Positions 35,532 to 44,575 of a stretch of 62,157 nucleotides of DNA are shown one piece after another (the stretch's first letter is position 1; the number at the start of each line of letters is the position of its first letter). The position numbers and the translations under genes were made by a program. Source of the stretch: Flavobacteriales bacterium UBA2104 (lineage in GTDB: Bacteria; Bacteroidota; Bacteroidia; Flavobacteriales_D; Crocinitomicaceae); NCBI GenBank assembly GCA_002331485.1, contig DCYS01000007.1, forward strand, positions 152,258-214,414. The letters are read 5' to 3'. Below the pieces are notes generated by a model that was not told the origin of the DNA, did not search any database, and saw only the letters and a program-made list of their open reading frames with translations.

Positions 35532-37142
35532 ATGAAGTTAACTCGAGTGCAACGTTACCTATTGAGTATTTTAAGCGGATTACTAATGGTAGTTAGTTTT
35601 CCATATACTGGAAGTTTATTTCCTCTGGTATTTGTTGCTTGGGTTCCCTTACTATTGATTGAACACAATATCTATAGAGAGAAGTATCGATCCGGTAAAG
35701 TTTTCATTCATGCTTACCTGACGTTTTTGATCTATAATATCGGAACTACTTTCTGGATCTATTTTTCCGTTGGAGGAGAGGTAGGAGCAATTCTGGCGTA
35801 TGTGCTGAATAGCTTACTCATGGCAATAGTCTTTATGTTATTTCATTGGACAAAAAGATTTGTTGGACAAAAAGAAGGTTATATCGGGATCTTATTTTTC
35901 TGGTTAGGGTTCGAATACTTCCATTATCACTGGGAACTTAGCTGGCCATGGTTGAATATAGGAAATGTTTTCTCTGTTTTTCCAGAGATCGTCCAGTGGT
36001 ATTCATATACTGGTGTATTAGGAGGTGGACTTTGGATTCTATTGGTTAATTTGCTCGTTTTTAAGTTTGTTTCAAATGTCATTTTTAGCAAAGAATCATT
36101 GAAGGTTCAGACTCCCTTGATCTATTTTTCGTTGGCGCTTATTTTAGTACCATCATTACTTTCTTATTGGAGTTATTCTAGTTATACAGAGAAAAAAGAT
36201 CCGATAGAAGTTGTAGTAACTCAACCGAATGTTGATCCCTACAATGAAAAGTTTTCGATTAGTTCTAAGGAACAGATCAAGAAAGTTATTGATCAGGCAG
36301 ATTCTTTAATTACACCAAAGACCGCAATCGTTTTAGGGCCTGAAACAGCCATACCATATTCTTTTGATGAATTAAGCTATAATTCGAGCAGAGGTTTTAT
36401 ACAGATCCAGAATGCAGTGAAAAAGTGGAATGGACCTGCATTTTATATCGGAGCATCAACATATAGGCTTTTTGATAAAAAAGAACGGGTTTCTATGAAG
36501 GCGTTTGAGGACAGGCCTGGGTTCTATGAACATTATAATACTTCGATGCTTGTTTCGAGTACGAAACCACCCCAGTTCATTCATAAATCGAAATTGGTTT
36601 TGGGAGTGGAAAAAGTACCGTTCTCAAATTGGTTCCCTTCGTTGGAAAACCTTTCGGTAGAGAATGGAGGTACATCAGGAACTTTAGGGATAGAGAACGA
36701 ACCAAAAGTACTTCGATCAAGTGGTTTTTCATTTGCTCCTGTAGTTTGTTATGAGTCGATCTATGGAGGTTTCGTTGCTGCTCAGTGTCGTAAAGGAGCA
36801 GAAGTGATCTTTGTGATCACCAATGATGGTTGGTGGGGTGATTCACCTGGACACAAGCAACATGCAAGTTTCGCTCGTCTGCGTGCTATAGAGACGGGTA
36901 GATATGTTGTCCGATCAGCTAATACTGGAATTTCCTCCGTTATTAATCAACGTGGAGATGTAATTAAACAAACTGAATACTGGGTTGAGGATGCTTTCAG
37001 AACCACGGTTAATTTGAATGACGAACGAACGTTCTACATTGAATATGGGGACGTGATCGGTCGCTCTTTCGGGTTCGTATTCTTCTTGTTGATCATTCTA
37101 ACTATCGTCAAATACCTAAGAACTTTCGGGAAAAGTTATTGA
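35532..37142 (+). CDS. lnt: Apolipoprotein N-acyltransferase
   Basis: A 536-residue inner-membrane enzyme that adds the third acyl chain to lipoproteins. The N-terminal half has six or more hydrophobic helices; the C-terminal half is a nitrilase-fold domain. The catalytic triad is Glu271 (GPETAIPYS), Lys354 (HKSKLV) and Cys406 (VCYESIY). Another conserved loop is TNDGWWGDSPG. This genome makes many lipoproteins (GldB, GldK, LptE). Its stop lies one base from the stop of the convergent ABC1-kinase gene. Confidence 0.93.
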   Translation: MKLTRVQRYLLSILSGLLMVVSFPYTGSLFPLVFVAWVPLLLIEHNIYREKYRSGKVFIHAYLTFLIYNIGTTFWIYFSVGGEVGAILAYVLNSLLMAIVFMLFHWTKRFVGQKEGYIGILFFWLGFEYFHYHWELSWPWLNIGNVFSVFPEIVQWYSYTGVLGGGLWILLVNLLVFKFVSNVIFSKESLKVQTPLIYFSLALILVPSLLSYWSYSSYTEKKDPIEVVVTQPNVDPYNEKFSISSKEQIKKVIDQADSLITPKTAIVLGPETAIPYSFDELSYNSSRGFIQIQNAVKKWNGPAFYIGASTYRLFDKKERVSMKAFEDRPGFYEHYNTSMLVSSTKPPQFIHKSKLVLGVEKVPFSNWFPSLENLSVENGGTSGTLGIENEPKVLRSSGFSFAPVVCYESIYGGFVAAQCRKGAEVIFVITNDGWWGDSPGHKQHASFARLRAIETGRYVVRSANTGISSVINQRGDVIKQTEYWVEDAFRTTVNLNDERTFYIEYGDVIGRSFGFVFFLLIILTIVKYLRTFGKSY

Positions 37143-37143
37143 T

Positions 37144-38475
37144 CTAAGCCACTTTACTTCCTTTAGGCAGAAATATAGGATAGTTCAGGTCTACTTTTGC
37201 GTTCAATTGATGCAGAAGATTATATAAACCAAAGAAAGTACGCATCACGTATATAGCATCTCTAGAGCCTCTGGCATTATTAAGTTTCCTGATCGATTTA
37301 TCCTTGGAAATATCTTCACCCATGGAGAAAATGGCTTTGAAAAATTCATCATCACCAAAATCAAAACTGTCGTGATGGAATGGTTTACCTAGTAATGTGA
37401 TCATTCTTTCATAAACAGCTCTGAGCTTTGCTTTGTCCTCTGGCTTGTCTTCAGCTCTGAAAAAATCCATTTTTTCATAGATCTCCATCAATTCATCTTC
37501 ATGTTCCAGTATGTCTGGTCTTAGCAATTGATAATAGTATCTGGCAAAGTCATCTGGAATCACTTTGACACATCCGAAATCAATAACGCAAAGTTGTCCA
37601 TCATTCGATATGATGAAGTTCCCGGGATGTGGATCGGCATGAACCATTTGTAGCTCCCTCATTTGATAAAGCGTAAAATCCCAAAGTGATTGGCCAATCT
37701 TATTTTTCAGGCCCTGATCATCACAACGTTTTATGAAATCAGTGAACATTTCTCCTTCGATCCAATCCATCGTAAGAATGCGATCGCTTGATAACTCTTT
37801 GTAGTATTTAGGAAACTTAATATTTTCGAACGAAGTGCAAAGTGATCTAATTTCCTCTCCGTTTTTCAATTCGTTCATGTAATGCGTTTCTTCAATGAGC
37901 TTCGATTCAACTTCTTCCAGATACATCTTGAGATCTGCAGACTTCATATTGAACAGGCGAGCCGCAAGAGGTTTGATCAATTTAAGGTCTGAAGAGATCG
38001 AATCAGCAACTCCTGGATATTGAATTTTGACGGCGAGTTTTTTACCGTCTTTCGTGGCTTTGTGAACCTGCCCAATACTTGCAGCATTTACAGCCTCTTT
38101 ACTGAATGTATCAAATATCTCATCGGGCTTTTTGCCTAAATATTCCTTGAATGTCTTAGAGATCAGCGGGTAGGAGAGAGCAGGGGCGCTGTACTGCGAC
38201 ATAGAGAATTTCTCTTGATAAGCATCTGGCAAAACCTGTTCGTCCATGCTCATCATCTGAGCGACCTTCAGTGCACTTCCTTTCAATTCGCTAAGAGTAT
38301 CGTATATATCCGTAGCATTATCATTATGAAGCTCATCTTTCGTATGTTTATTATTGATCAGCTTCTTGGAATAGTATTTCATATAATTTCCTCCAACCTT
38401 AGCGCTTGTACCAGCTATTTTCGCAGCTCTTTTGATTTTGGAAGTTGGAATCGACTTCTGCTTTTTATTGGACAT
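37144..38475 (-). CDS. ABC1/AarF/UbiB family atypical kinase-like protein
   Basis: A 443-residue ABC1 (UbiB/AarF) family protein. The alanine-rich N-terminal signature contains KVAQ at 70-73, in place of the KxGQ motif. Kinase-fold residues are Lys150 (AVKIQYPG), Asp281 and Asn286 (HADPHPGNF), and Asp299 (VIDFG). Family members have ATPase activity and support lipid or quinone metabolism; the substrate here is unknown. It starts one base after the tetR stop and forms a two-gene operon with it. Confidence 0.88.
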   Translation of the reverse strand: MSNKKQKSIPTSKIKRAAKIAGTSAKVGGNYMKYYSKKLINNKHTKDELHNDNATDIYDTLSELKGSALKVAQMMSMDEQVLPDAYQEKFSMSQYSAPALSYPLISKTFKEYLGKKPDEIFDTFSKEAVNAASIGQVHKATKDGKKLAVKIQYPGVADSISSDLKLIKPLAARLFNMKSADLKMYLEEVESKLIEETHYMNELKNGEEIRSLCTSFENIKFPKYYKELSSDRILTMDWIEGEMFTDFIKRCDDQGLKNKIGQSLWDFTLYQMRELQMVHADPHPGNFIISNDGQLCVIDFGCVKVIPDDFARYYYQLLRPDILEHEDELMEIYEKMDFFRAEDKPEDKAKLRAVYERMITLLGKPFHHDSFDFGDDEFFKAIFSMGEDISKDKSIRKLNNARGSRDAIYVMRTFFGLYNLLHQLNAKVDLNYPIFLPKGSKVA

Positions 38476-38476
38476 A

Positions 38477-39112
38477 CTACATCACTTTTGTTTTCATGGC
38501 AAACTTGCCAAAATCTAGAATTGAGTCAAGTGGACTGTGACCAAGGAATTCAAAAGCAAGATTTACGGATTTTTCAATTGCTGCATCGGTAGTCTGGAAT
38601 TTATCTGAAGAATCATTGATCCAAACTCTAAATATATACAAGAATACGAGCTTGAAACTTTTTGCGTAATAATCTCCGATATAAGGCCTCGAGACAACTT
38701 CTTCATTCTGCTTAGCTTCCTGAATGATCGATTCCATCCTTGCATTGAATTGACGAAAGAAATTCTCCCAGTCCCCAGCTAAATGTTTTACATCTTTTAC
38801 TGAGCTATATTTAGAGATTAGATATGAACGGTGATTCATGAATTCCTCAAATAGTGTAAAGAATAACGCAAGAGCTTTCTCATTGGCTGAAAATGCTTCA
38901 TAGTTCTCATCTTCATCTAACCGTGAAAGCGTTTCATTAATTGGTAGTTCTAGCAAATATTTCCGAACAGCTCCTAAGCTATTAAAGTGATTGTAGAACG
39001 TCTTTTCTTTTAAGTTGATCTCTTTACATAATTCGAACTCTGAATGAGGAGATCTTCCCTGCATTAATTCGAATTCAGCATACTGTTTGGCTATGGAATC
39101 TTTTTTCTTCAT
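38477..39112 (-). CDS. TetR family transcriptional regulator
   Basis: A 211-residue TetR-type repressor. The HTH is at about residues 27-50 (ELCKEINLKEKTFYNHFNSLG), followed by an all-helical ligand domain that I do not recognise further. It is the first gene of a two-gene operon with the ABC1 kinase, the junction being a single base. Two identical TTGATCAA palindromes lie in the region around and upstream of its start, which suggests autoregulation and control of the kinase gene. The ligand is unknown. Confidence 0.8.
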   Translation of the reverse strand: MKKKDSIAKQYAEFELMQGRSPHSEFELCKEINLKEKTFYNHFNSLGAVRKYLLELPINETLSRLDEDENYEAFSANEKALALFFTLFEEFMNHRSYLISKYSSVKDVKHLAGDWENFFRQFNARMESIIQEAKQNEEVVSRPYIGDYYAKSFKLVFLYIFRVWINDSSDKFQTTDAAIEKSVNLAFEFLGHSPLDSILDFGKFAMKTKVM

Positions 39113-39172
39113 TGATCAATGATTTTATAAATAACAAACGCAAAAATCAAATTGTTTGTATGTCTTGATCAA
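39111..39172. promoter_or_regulatory. Twin TTGATCAA palindromes and inverted repeat upstream of tetR
   Basis: ATTGATCAAT at 39111-39120 and TTGATCAA at 39165-39172 are identical palindromic cores with centres 53 bases apart. Between them ACAAAC (39134-39139) and GTTTGT (39154-39159) form an inverted repeat with centres 20 bases apart. These are good candidate operators for the TetR protein, or for looping between two sites. Confidence 0.5.
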
Positions 39173-39196
39173 TTTAAAAAATGTTAATCCTGAAAT

Positions 39197-39224
39197 AAAA
39201 AAAGCGACCCTATTTGGATCGCTT
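39197..39224 (-). terminator. Rho-independent terminator after gldC
   Basis: On the minus strand GCGATCC and GGGTCGC form a seven-base stem (one G-T pair) around a five-base loop, followed by a run of seven T bases. Confidence 0.85.
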
Positions 39225-39243
39225 CATATTCTTCAAAAAGGAA

Positions 39244-39594
39244 TTATTCTTCCGGTAGAATCTCCATTTTTTCAGCGAAATGATAGCAGTAGTCACGCAG
39301 ATCTTCACAGATGTTCTTTTCGCCAGTAGCATTCTGAAAAGTATCTGCCATTGTCAAGAGTGTCTGGTGGAAGAATTGTTTCATTTCTTCAACTGACATA
39401 TCCTTTGTCCAAAGATCGATCTTCATCGTATTCTTATCCTTGGGATCCCACAGAGAGAGGAACATAGCCATCGCTTCCTGATTATTTATTTTCCCATCTT
39501 CTGCTGACCACATCATTCTTACAGGAACGTTATTTTCATTCGTCCCCACATTAACTTCTATCTTAGATGTTTTTGTAATCTTATCTTCGCTCAT
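39244..39594 (-). CDS. gldC: Gliding motility protein GldC
   Basis: A 116-residue cytoplasmic-looking protein of the GldC family. Segments such as KIEVNVGTNENNVPVRMMWSA and the alpha-helical C-terminus (DTFQNATGEKNICEDLRDYCYHFAEKM) fit the family. In Flavobacterium, GldC assists gliding motility and T9SS function, though its exact role is unclear. It starts two bases after gldB and ends before a strong terminator. Confidence 0.9.
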   Translation of the reverse strand: MSEDKITKTSKIEVNVGTNENNVPVRMMWSAEDGKINNQEAMAMFLSLWDPKDKNTMKIDLWTKDMSVEEMKQFFHQTLLTMADTFQNATGEKNICEDLRDYCYHFAEKMEILPEE

Positions 39595-39596
39595 AA

Positions 39597-40601
39597 TTAA
39601 TTTATCTCGTATGATTGTAAAATTTTGTTGTAATCTATCGTGAGTAGATCCTGCAAAGATACGTCTTTGTTTTCTTGCATAAAACCTCGAACCATTTTAT
39701 ATCCCAGGTATTGTCCCATTCTGTCAGGAGACTCTTCTGGCAAACCAACAGATGTCGGTCCGGCATTCAGAAAATTAGCCTTATCTCTTCGATTATTTTT
39801 AAAGAGAAGCTGTTCTTTCACAAGGAAATCCCAAGTTAGTTGTTCATTTTCCTCAGCCCATTTCCATTCATCTTCGTTATACCTTACAATGTACCGTTCC
39901 TCAGCTTCAGGGAATGAGGCATTGAGAATGTATAAGATCTTTCCTGCCTGAATTATATGTTGTGCCAATTGCTTATCGATCTCATTGAATAAATGTACCT
40001 GAATCCAATTTAAGAGGATGTCTCTTTCGAGGTATTGAATGTCCATTCTTTTTCGCTGCCAGTCATACAATTGATTTTTAGGGATTGATTCAATGATCTT
40101 GTTTTTTGGAGAGAGGTAGGATTCCAGTCCTATAGATACAGAACTATCCGAACAATGGATATTACTGAATAACTTATTCATGTAAATAATGTTCTGTGGA
40201 ATGGGAGCTTCATTGAAATGATAGTTAAAATAGCTGAAAGCTTTTGTGATATTTTCCTCTTTGGCCTTGGCATCTGAGAATAGTTTTTCTTTTTCCGTTT
40301 CCAGGGCACTGATGTATTCACTGTGATAGAATTCATAGATCTTATTGGCAAAACTATCATTCAACGTTGTCTGGATGTTCTGCTGTAACTCATAGACGTA
40401 GAGTTGATCAAGTTCGCTTTTCAAAGTTCTATGATGCTCGGAAGTTTCTTCTTTTGTAGCATTATGGAAAAATTCATCAACATACACGAACTTTTGATCA
40501 ATATTTGTGTTAGGAATGTCAATTTTTAGTCTATTTTGATCGCAGCTACACGCAACAATAAAAATTGATATAAACAGAACAATAGTTTTTCTTATCTTCA
40601 T
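39597..40601 (-). CDS. gldB: Gliding motility lipoprotein GldB
   Basis: A 334-residue lipoprotein of the GldB family: signal peptide with lipobox IVACS (cysteine near residue 18), then a largely helical domain. The C-terminal part contains FLNAGPTSVGLPEESPDRMGQYLG and MVRGFMQE, resembling zincin-like peptidases such as the DUF2268 type, but no HExxH motif is visible. In gliding bacteria it is needed for motility. It is transcribed with gldC and divergently from the 40671 barrel gene, with a gap of only 69 bases. Confidence 0.88.
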   Translation of the reverse strand: MKIRKTIVLFISIFIVACSCDQNRLKIDIPNTNIDQKFVYVDEFFHNATKEETSEHHRTLKSELDQLYVYELQQNIQTTLNDSFANKIYEFYHSEYISALETEKEKLFSDAKAKEENITKAFSYFNYHFNEAPIPQNIIYMNKLFSNIHCSDSSVSIGLESYLSPKNKIIESIPKNQLYDWQRKRMDIQYLERDILLNWIQVHLFNEIDKQLAQHIIQAGKILYILNASFPEAEERYIVRYNEDEWKWAEENEQLTWDFLVKEQLLFKNNRRDKANFLNAGPTSVGLPEESPDRMGQYLGYKMVRGFMQENKDVSLQDLLTIDYNKILQSYEIN

Positions 40602-40670
40602 GAAATATGTTTATTATTGCAGAATGAAGAAAGTGATCGAAAGTCATTTTCAAAACTCAAACTCAAAAAT

Positions 40671-41501
40671 ATGAAAAAGTTACTGATATTAGGTTTAACT
40701 CTATGTTTCGCTTTAGGAGTAAATGCTCAGGGAGCTGCAGAAAAAAAGGTTTTGGCAGGTTTGACAATAGGTGGAGGGCCTAATTTTAATGCTCCACAAA
40801 CCAATAAGATCACTTCGAATTTAGGTGGTGATTTTGTTGCTGGAATGAATTTGGATTGGCATTTTGCTAAGAACATTGCGTTCTCTACGGGAATTGAGTT
40901 TGATTTCAACAGATTCACGCATACGTTTGAAGATTCCACTTTTTTCGATTACAGTGATAAAGAAGTACTTCAAAGAGGAAATTCTGACGATGCTGATTTT
41001 GCAACTAATCTCGGAGAGGGACAGTTCTTTTTAGAACAGCGTAAATACAAAAGCATTTATTTGAGTATACCAACGATGTTGAGATTCCAAACGAATTATC
41101 TTGGGTACGTGCGTTACTTTGGTAAGTTTGGTGTTAGAAATAGTTTCTTGCTTCAATCGCGTGGTGATAATACGGGAGATCTTTATCCAGTTGGTGAACA
41201 ACCTACAATGGACACAGAGCTTGAAGATATGAGAATACCTGGATCGCTATCATTTTATAAGGGATCTGTTGGTTTTTCAGCAGGTGCTGAATGGAATTTT
41301 ACAGGAAGTACTTGTTTAGTAGGTGAGATAGGATTCTTTTATGGTTTTTCTAATGTTCATCAAGAATCAGCTCTAACTGGAGATGACGAAAAGAATTTTT
41401 CAAATTATTCAGGTCCTTATGCTGACAAGTCGTCGAGAGAATATTATAATCCAAGCTCTAAGCAGAGTCAGTTATTATTTAAAGTCGCGATACTATTTTA
41501 A
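40671..41501 (+). CDS. PorT-like outer-membrane beta-barrel protein
   Basis: A 276-residue OM barrel. The signal peptide starts at ATG 40671 (MKKLLILGLTLCFALGVNAQ, cleaved at about residue 20); the frame upstream to TTG 40617 is probably not translated. Features are GLTIGGGPNFNAP, alternating strands with aromatic ends (LGYVRYFGKFGVRNSF), and an aromatic C-terminus (LLFKVAILF). This pattern fits the PorT family. It sits between divergent gldB and nadE, an arrangement known from other gliding Bacteroidota, so a role in T9SS or motility is possible. Confidence 0.7.
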   Translation: MKKLLILGLTLCFALGVNAQGAAEKKVLAGLTIGGGPNFNAPQTNKITSNLGGDFVAGMNLDWHFAKNIAFSTGIEFDFNRFTHTFEDSTFFDYSDKEVLQRGNSDDADFATNLGEGQFFLEQRKYKSIYLSIPTMLRFQTNYLGYVRYFGKFGVRNSFLLQSRGDNTGDLYPVGEQPTMDTELEDMRIPGSLSFYKGSVGFSAGAEWNFTGSTCLVGEIGFFYGFSNVHQESALTGDDEKNFSNYSGPYADKSSREYYNPSSKQSQLLFKVAILF

Positions 41502-42289
41502 TGTCGAAAGAGATAAATGCTGAGCGAGTATCTTCGCACATCATAAGTTGGTTACAGGATTATCTAGCAACGACCCCTTTAAAAGGATTTGTTGTAGGGG
41601 TTTCGGGCGGTGTTGATTCTGCATTGACTTCAACGCTGTGTGCACTTACCAAGAAGAAAGTGATCTTGTTGAACATGCCTATTCGACAAACATCAGAAGA
41701 ATATTTCCGTTCTAAAAAGCAGATCGAACATTTGACATCAACTTTTGAGAATGTTGAGGGTAAAGAAATTGATCTTACAGAGACATTCAATCATTTTGTG
41801 GGTGATATGCCAAAAGAAACTTCAGAAGATGAGTTGGCCATGGCAAATTCAAGAGCTCGACTTAGAATGACGACGTTATATGCAGTTGGACAATCTCATG
41901 GTTTGCTCGTAGCTGGAACGGGTAATAAAGTTGAAGATTTTGGGGTAGGTTTTTATACTAAATATGGAGATGGGGGAGTGGATCTTAGTCCGATTGCCGA
42001 TCTAATGAAATCTGAAGTATATGCTTTGGCTAGACATCTCGACGTTATACCTGAAATATTAGAAGCGAAACCTACTGACGGATTGTGGGGAGATGCAAGA
42101 AACGATGAAGATCAAATTGGAGCGACATATGATGAGCTTGAATGGGCAATGACTTTTGATGGAGATCAAGAAGAGTTAGATTCTCGTCAAAAAGAAGTTA
42201 TAGCCATTTATAATAGACTTCACTCAGCCAACAAACATAAAATGGAAGAAATCCCTGTTTGTTTAATTCCGAATCAATTAAAAACATAA
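41501..42289 (+). CDS. nadE: NH3-dependent NAD+ synthetase
   Basis: A 262-residue NadE that amidates deamido-NAD with ammonia and ATP. The PP-loop reads SGGVDS at 35-40, and other family signatures are AGTGNKVEDFGVGFYTKYGDGGVDLSPI (shown in part: GTGNKVEDFGVG). There is no N-terminal glutaminase domain, so free ammonia is the donor. The ATG overlaps the barrel stop (TAATG), so translation is coupled. Confidence 0.95.
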   Translation: MSKEINAERVSSHIISWLQDYLATTPLKGFVVGVSGGVDSALTSTLCALTKKKVILLNMPIRQTSEEYFRSKKQIEHLTSTFENVEGKEIDLTETFNHFVGDMPKETSEDELAMANSRARLRMTTLYAVGQSHGLLVAGTGNKVEDFGVGFYTKYGDGGVDLSPIADLMKSEVYALARHLDVIPEILEAKPTDGLWGDARNDEDQIGATYDELEWAMTFDGDQEELDSRQKEVIAIYNRLHSANKHKMEEIPVCLIPNQLKT

Positions 42290-42295
42290 AATAAA

Positions 42296-44575
42296 ATGCA
42301 TTTTAAACTTTTCTTAACCACTTTGTGCCTGAGTTTTTTCTCGACAGCTCAAGAAGTAGATCTAAATAATTATGAACCGCTAAAATCTCAAGGCCCAGTT
42401 CCAGAAACTGTGACTTCTCTGTTAAGTGAGGTCTTTGAAGATAAGAAAGATGAAAAGATCGAAGGTGTAGGATACTCTAAAAGTCAACAATACTACCAAG
42501 AGACAAATTATGCTTTAAAAGAGATCTTAAATTCCGGGTTGATTTTATTTAATGATCCTATTACAGAGTACGTAGAAGAGGTTGGAAATAGTATCATACA
42601 AGGCGATTCTGATCTAGAAGATATTGAATTTTTTTCTATTCGCACCAACATCGTGAATGCTTTTGTAACCCCTCAGGGAAATGTTTTTGTTACTCAAGGT
42701 TTAATAGCTCAGCTTGAAAATGAGGCTCAGCTCGCTTATATTTTAGCACATGAGATTTCTCATTATAAATTGAATCACAATGTGAATAAATATAAAGAGA
42801 GAATTGAAGTAATGCGTGGAGGAGGAAGTTACTCTAGAAGAATTAAAAAGTTGAGTAATTATTCTCGAGAGAAAGAGTATTCAGCAGATAGCTTAGGTAT
42901 TCATTATTATCAGAAAGCAGGATATGCTAAAAGTGAGCTGTATAAAGTTTTTGATGTACTAGCATATTCATATTTACCTTTCGAGCTCCGTGAATTCCCG
43001 AAGGATTATTTCAATACATCTAATATCTATGTTCCCGAAGAACTATTTACTGATGAGTACCCTGAAATATCTTTTGACGAGGATTACGATGATTCTAAAA
43101 GCTCACATCCTAACATTGAATCACGTCGTGAAAAAATTGCAGAGTGGATCGAGGATAAAGATTCGTGGGGAGATGTTGTTAATCACCTTTCAAATGAGAG
43201 GTTCATCAAAGTCAGGAAAATAGCAAGATTCGAGGCAATCCGAAATGATTTATATGATGTAAGGCCAGAAAATGCATTGTACAATATATTCTTGCTTGAA
43301 GATAGTTATCCTGAAAATGAATATTTAGAAACGTCTAAAGCTAAAGCATGGTCACAATTGATCTCATTACGTGAGGATGGAGTGTTTTTTCGTCAATTGT
43401 CACGATCATCAAATGTTCAAGGCGAACCACACAGGTTAGTGAAATTTTTAAGAGAACTTGATGAAGAGGCGCTATATACGATTGCTTTAAGAACAATAGT
43501 TGATATTAAAAACAAATACCCCGAAAGCCCTGATCTTCAAGGACTTTATGATTTTGTACTATTAGAATTAGCAAAAAATGTAGATTTTGATCTGGATGAT
43601 TATAAGTCAATCAAATATCAAGATGCATTGAGCAGATTTAATGAGAAAAGAGACTCATTAGCTATTGAAGATAGTTTGGCACAAACAGAACAGTATAATC
43701 CCGATAAATCTGAAGAAAAAGTTTCAAAATATGATAAAATTAGGAGCCAAAAAGATAATGATATTGCGGTAAGTGTTAAAGATAGCTTTGATATTGAACA
43801 GTTTTATATATATGGTTTGGCAGATGTTATAGACAGTTCGTTCATAGAATCATTTAAATCTTTTGAAAAACGTGCAGAGGAAATTCAGGAAAGAGAAGAT
43901 TTTTTTGATGAACTATCTTACAGGGATAGAAAGAAGTATAGAAAGGAATTCCAAAAAGATGGAATGAAAAGGGATATCCATGACATTGTATTATTAACCC
44001 CACATGTGAGAATTCAAAATAGATATGGTGAAGTCAATATTGATAAATCGATACAGGCTGAAGAATATGTTTCTGAGGAATTAAATAGTGAAGAAGGGAG
44101 TTGGAATTCAGTTCCTGGATTAACTGTGCAGATGCTTTCAGTTGATAATTCAGAGATCAGCAGACTCGAGATGATTCAAGGACAGAATATAGCGATTAAC
44201 TCAATTCGATTAATGACATATTTTGAAGATGTAGAATTATACCCAGTGGAATACGAAGAATTAGCTAAGTTCAAAAAAGATTTTGGAAGTAATTATATAG
44301 GGTTGTTTCTGGCAGAGAATTATAAAAATAGTCCGATTAAAGCTTCTATGTTATTGTCAGTGTTTATCCCTCCTTTATTTGCAGTTCAATTCGCTAATAA
44401 TCTAATGAAAAGAAACAGTACTGATTATACATTCGCAGTTTTCGATCTATCAACAGATAGGTTTGATGTGGAGGTTATTCACAATTCTTCATTATATGGG
44501 GGAAGAACAAAAAATACTGTGTTGAGCCTATTAAATTATTATCTAACCGAATTACCTAAAGTTTATGAAGATTAA
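42296..44575 (+). CDS. Secreted M48-family metallopeptidase with long C-terminal extension
   Basis: A 759-residue exported protease. The signal peptide ends near FSTAQ (about residue 19). The zinc-binding HEISH lies at 152-156 (LAHEISHYKLN), and the third ligand is likely the glutamate in EKEYSADSLG. After about residue 250 there is a 500-residue helix-rich and charged extension without a lipobox or known domain, which is unusual for M48 enzymes. It follows nadE closely and overlaps a barrel gene at its 3' end, which suggests these two proteins work together in the envelope. Confidence 0.82.
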   Translation: MHFKLFLTTLCLSFFSTAQEVDLNNYEPLKSQGPVPETVTSLLSEVFEDKKDEKIEGVGYSKSQQYYQETNYALKEILNSGLILFNDPITEYVEEVGNSIIQGDSDLEDIEFFSIRTNIVNAFVTPQGNVFVTQGLIAQLENEAQLAYILAHEISHYKLNHNVNKYKERIEVMRGGGSYSRRIKKLSNYSREKEYSADSLGIHYYQKAGYAKSELYKVFDVLAYSYLPFELREFPKDYFNTSNIYVPEELFTDEYPEISFDEDYDDSKSSHPNIESRREKIAEWIEDKDSWGDVVNHLSNERFIKVRKIARFEAIRNDLYDVRPENALYNIFLLEDSYPENEYLETSKAKAWSQLISLREDGVFFRQLSRSSNVQGEPHRLVKFLRELDEEALYTIALRTIVDIKNKYPESPDLQGLYDFVLLELAKNVDFDLDDYKSIKYQDALSRFNEKRDSLAIEDSLAQTEQYNPDKSEEKVSKYDKIRSQKDNDIAVSVKDSFDIEQFYIYGLADVIDSSFIESFKSFEKRAEEIQEREDFFDELSYRDRKKYRKEFQKDGMKRDIHDIVLLTPHVRIQNRYGEVNIDKSIQAEEYVSEELNSEEGSWNSVPGLTVQMLSVDNSEISRLEMIQGQNIAINSIRLMTYFEDVELYPVEYEELAKFKKDFGSNYIGLFLAENYKNSPIKASMLLSVFIPPLFAVQFANNLMKRNSTDYTFAVFDLSTDRFDVEVIHNSSLYGGRTKNTVLSLLNYYLTELPKVYED

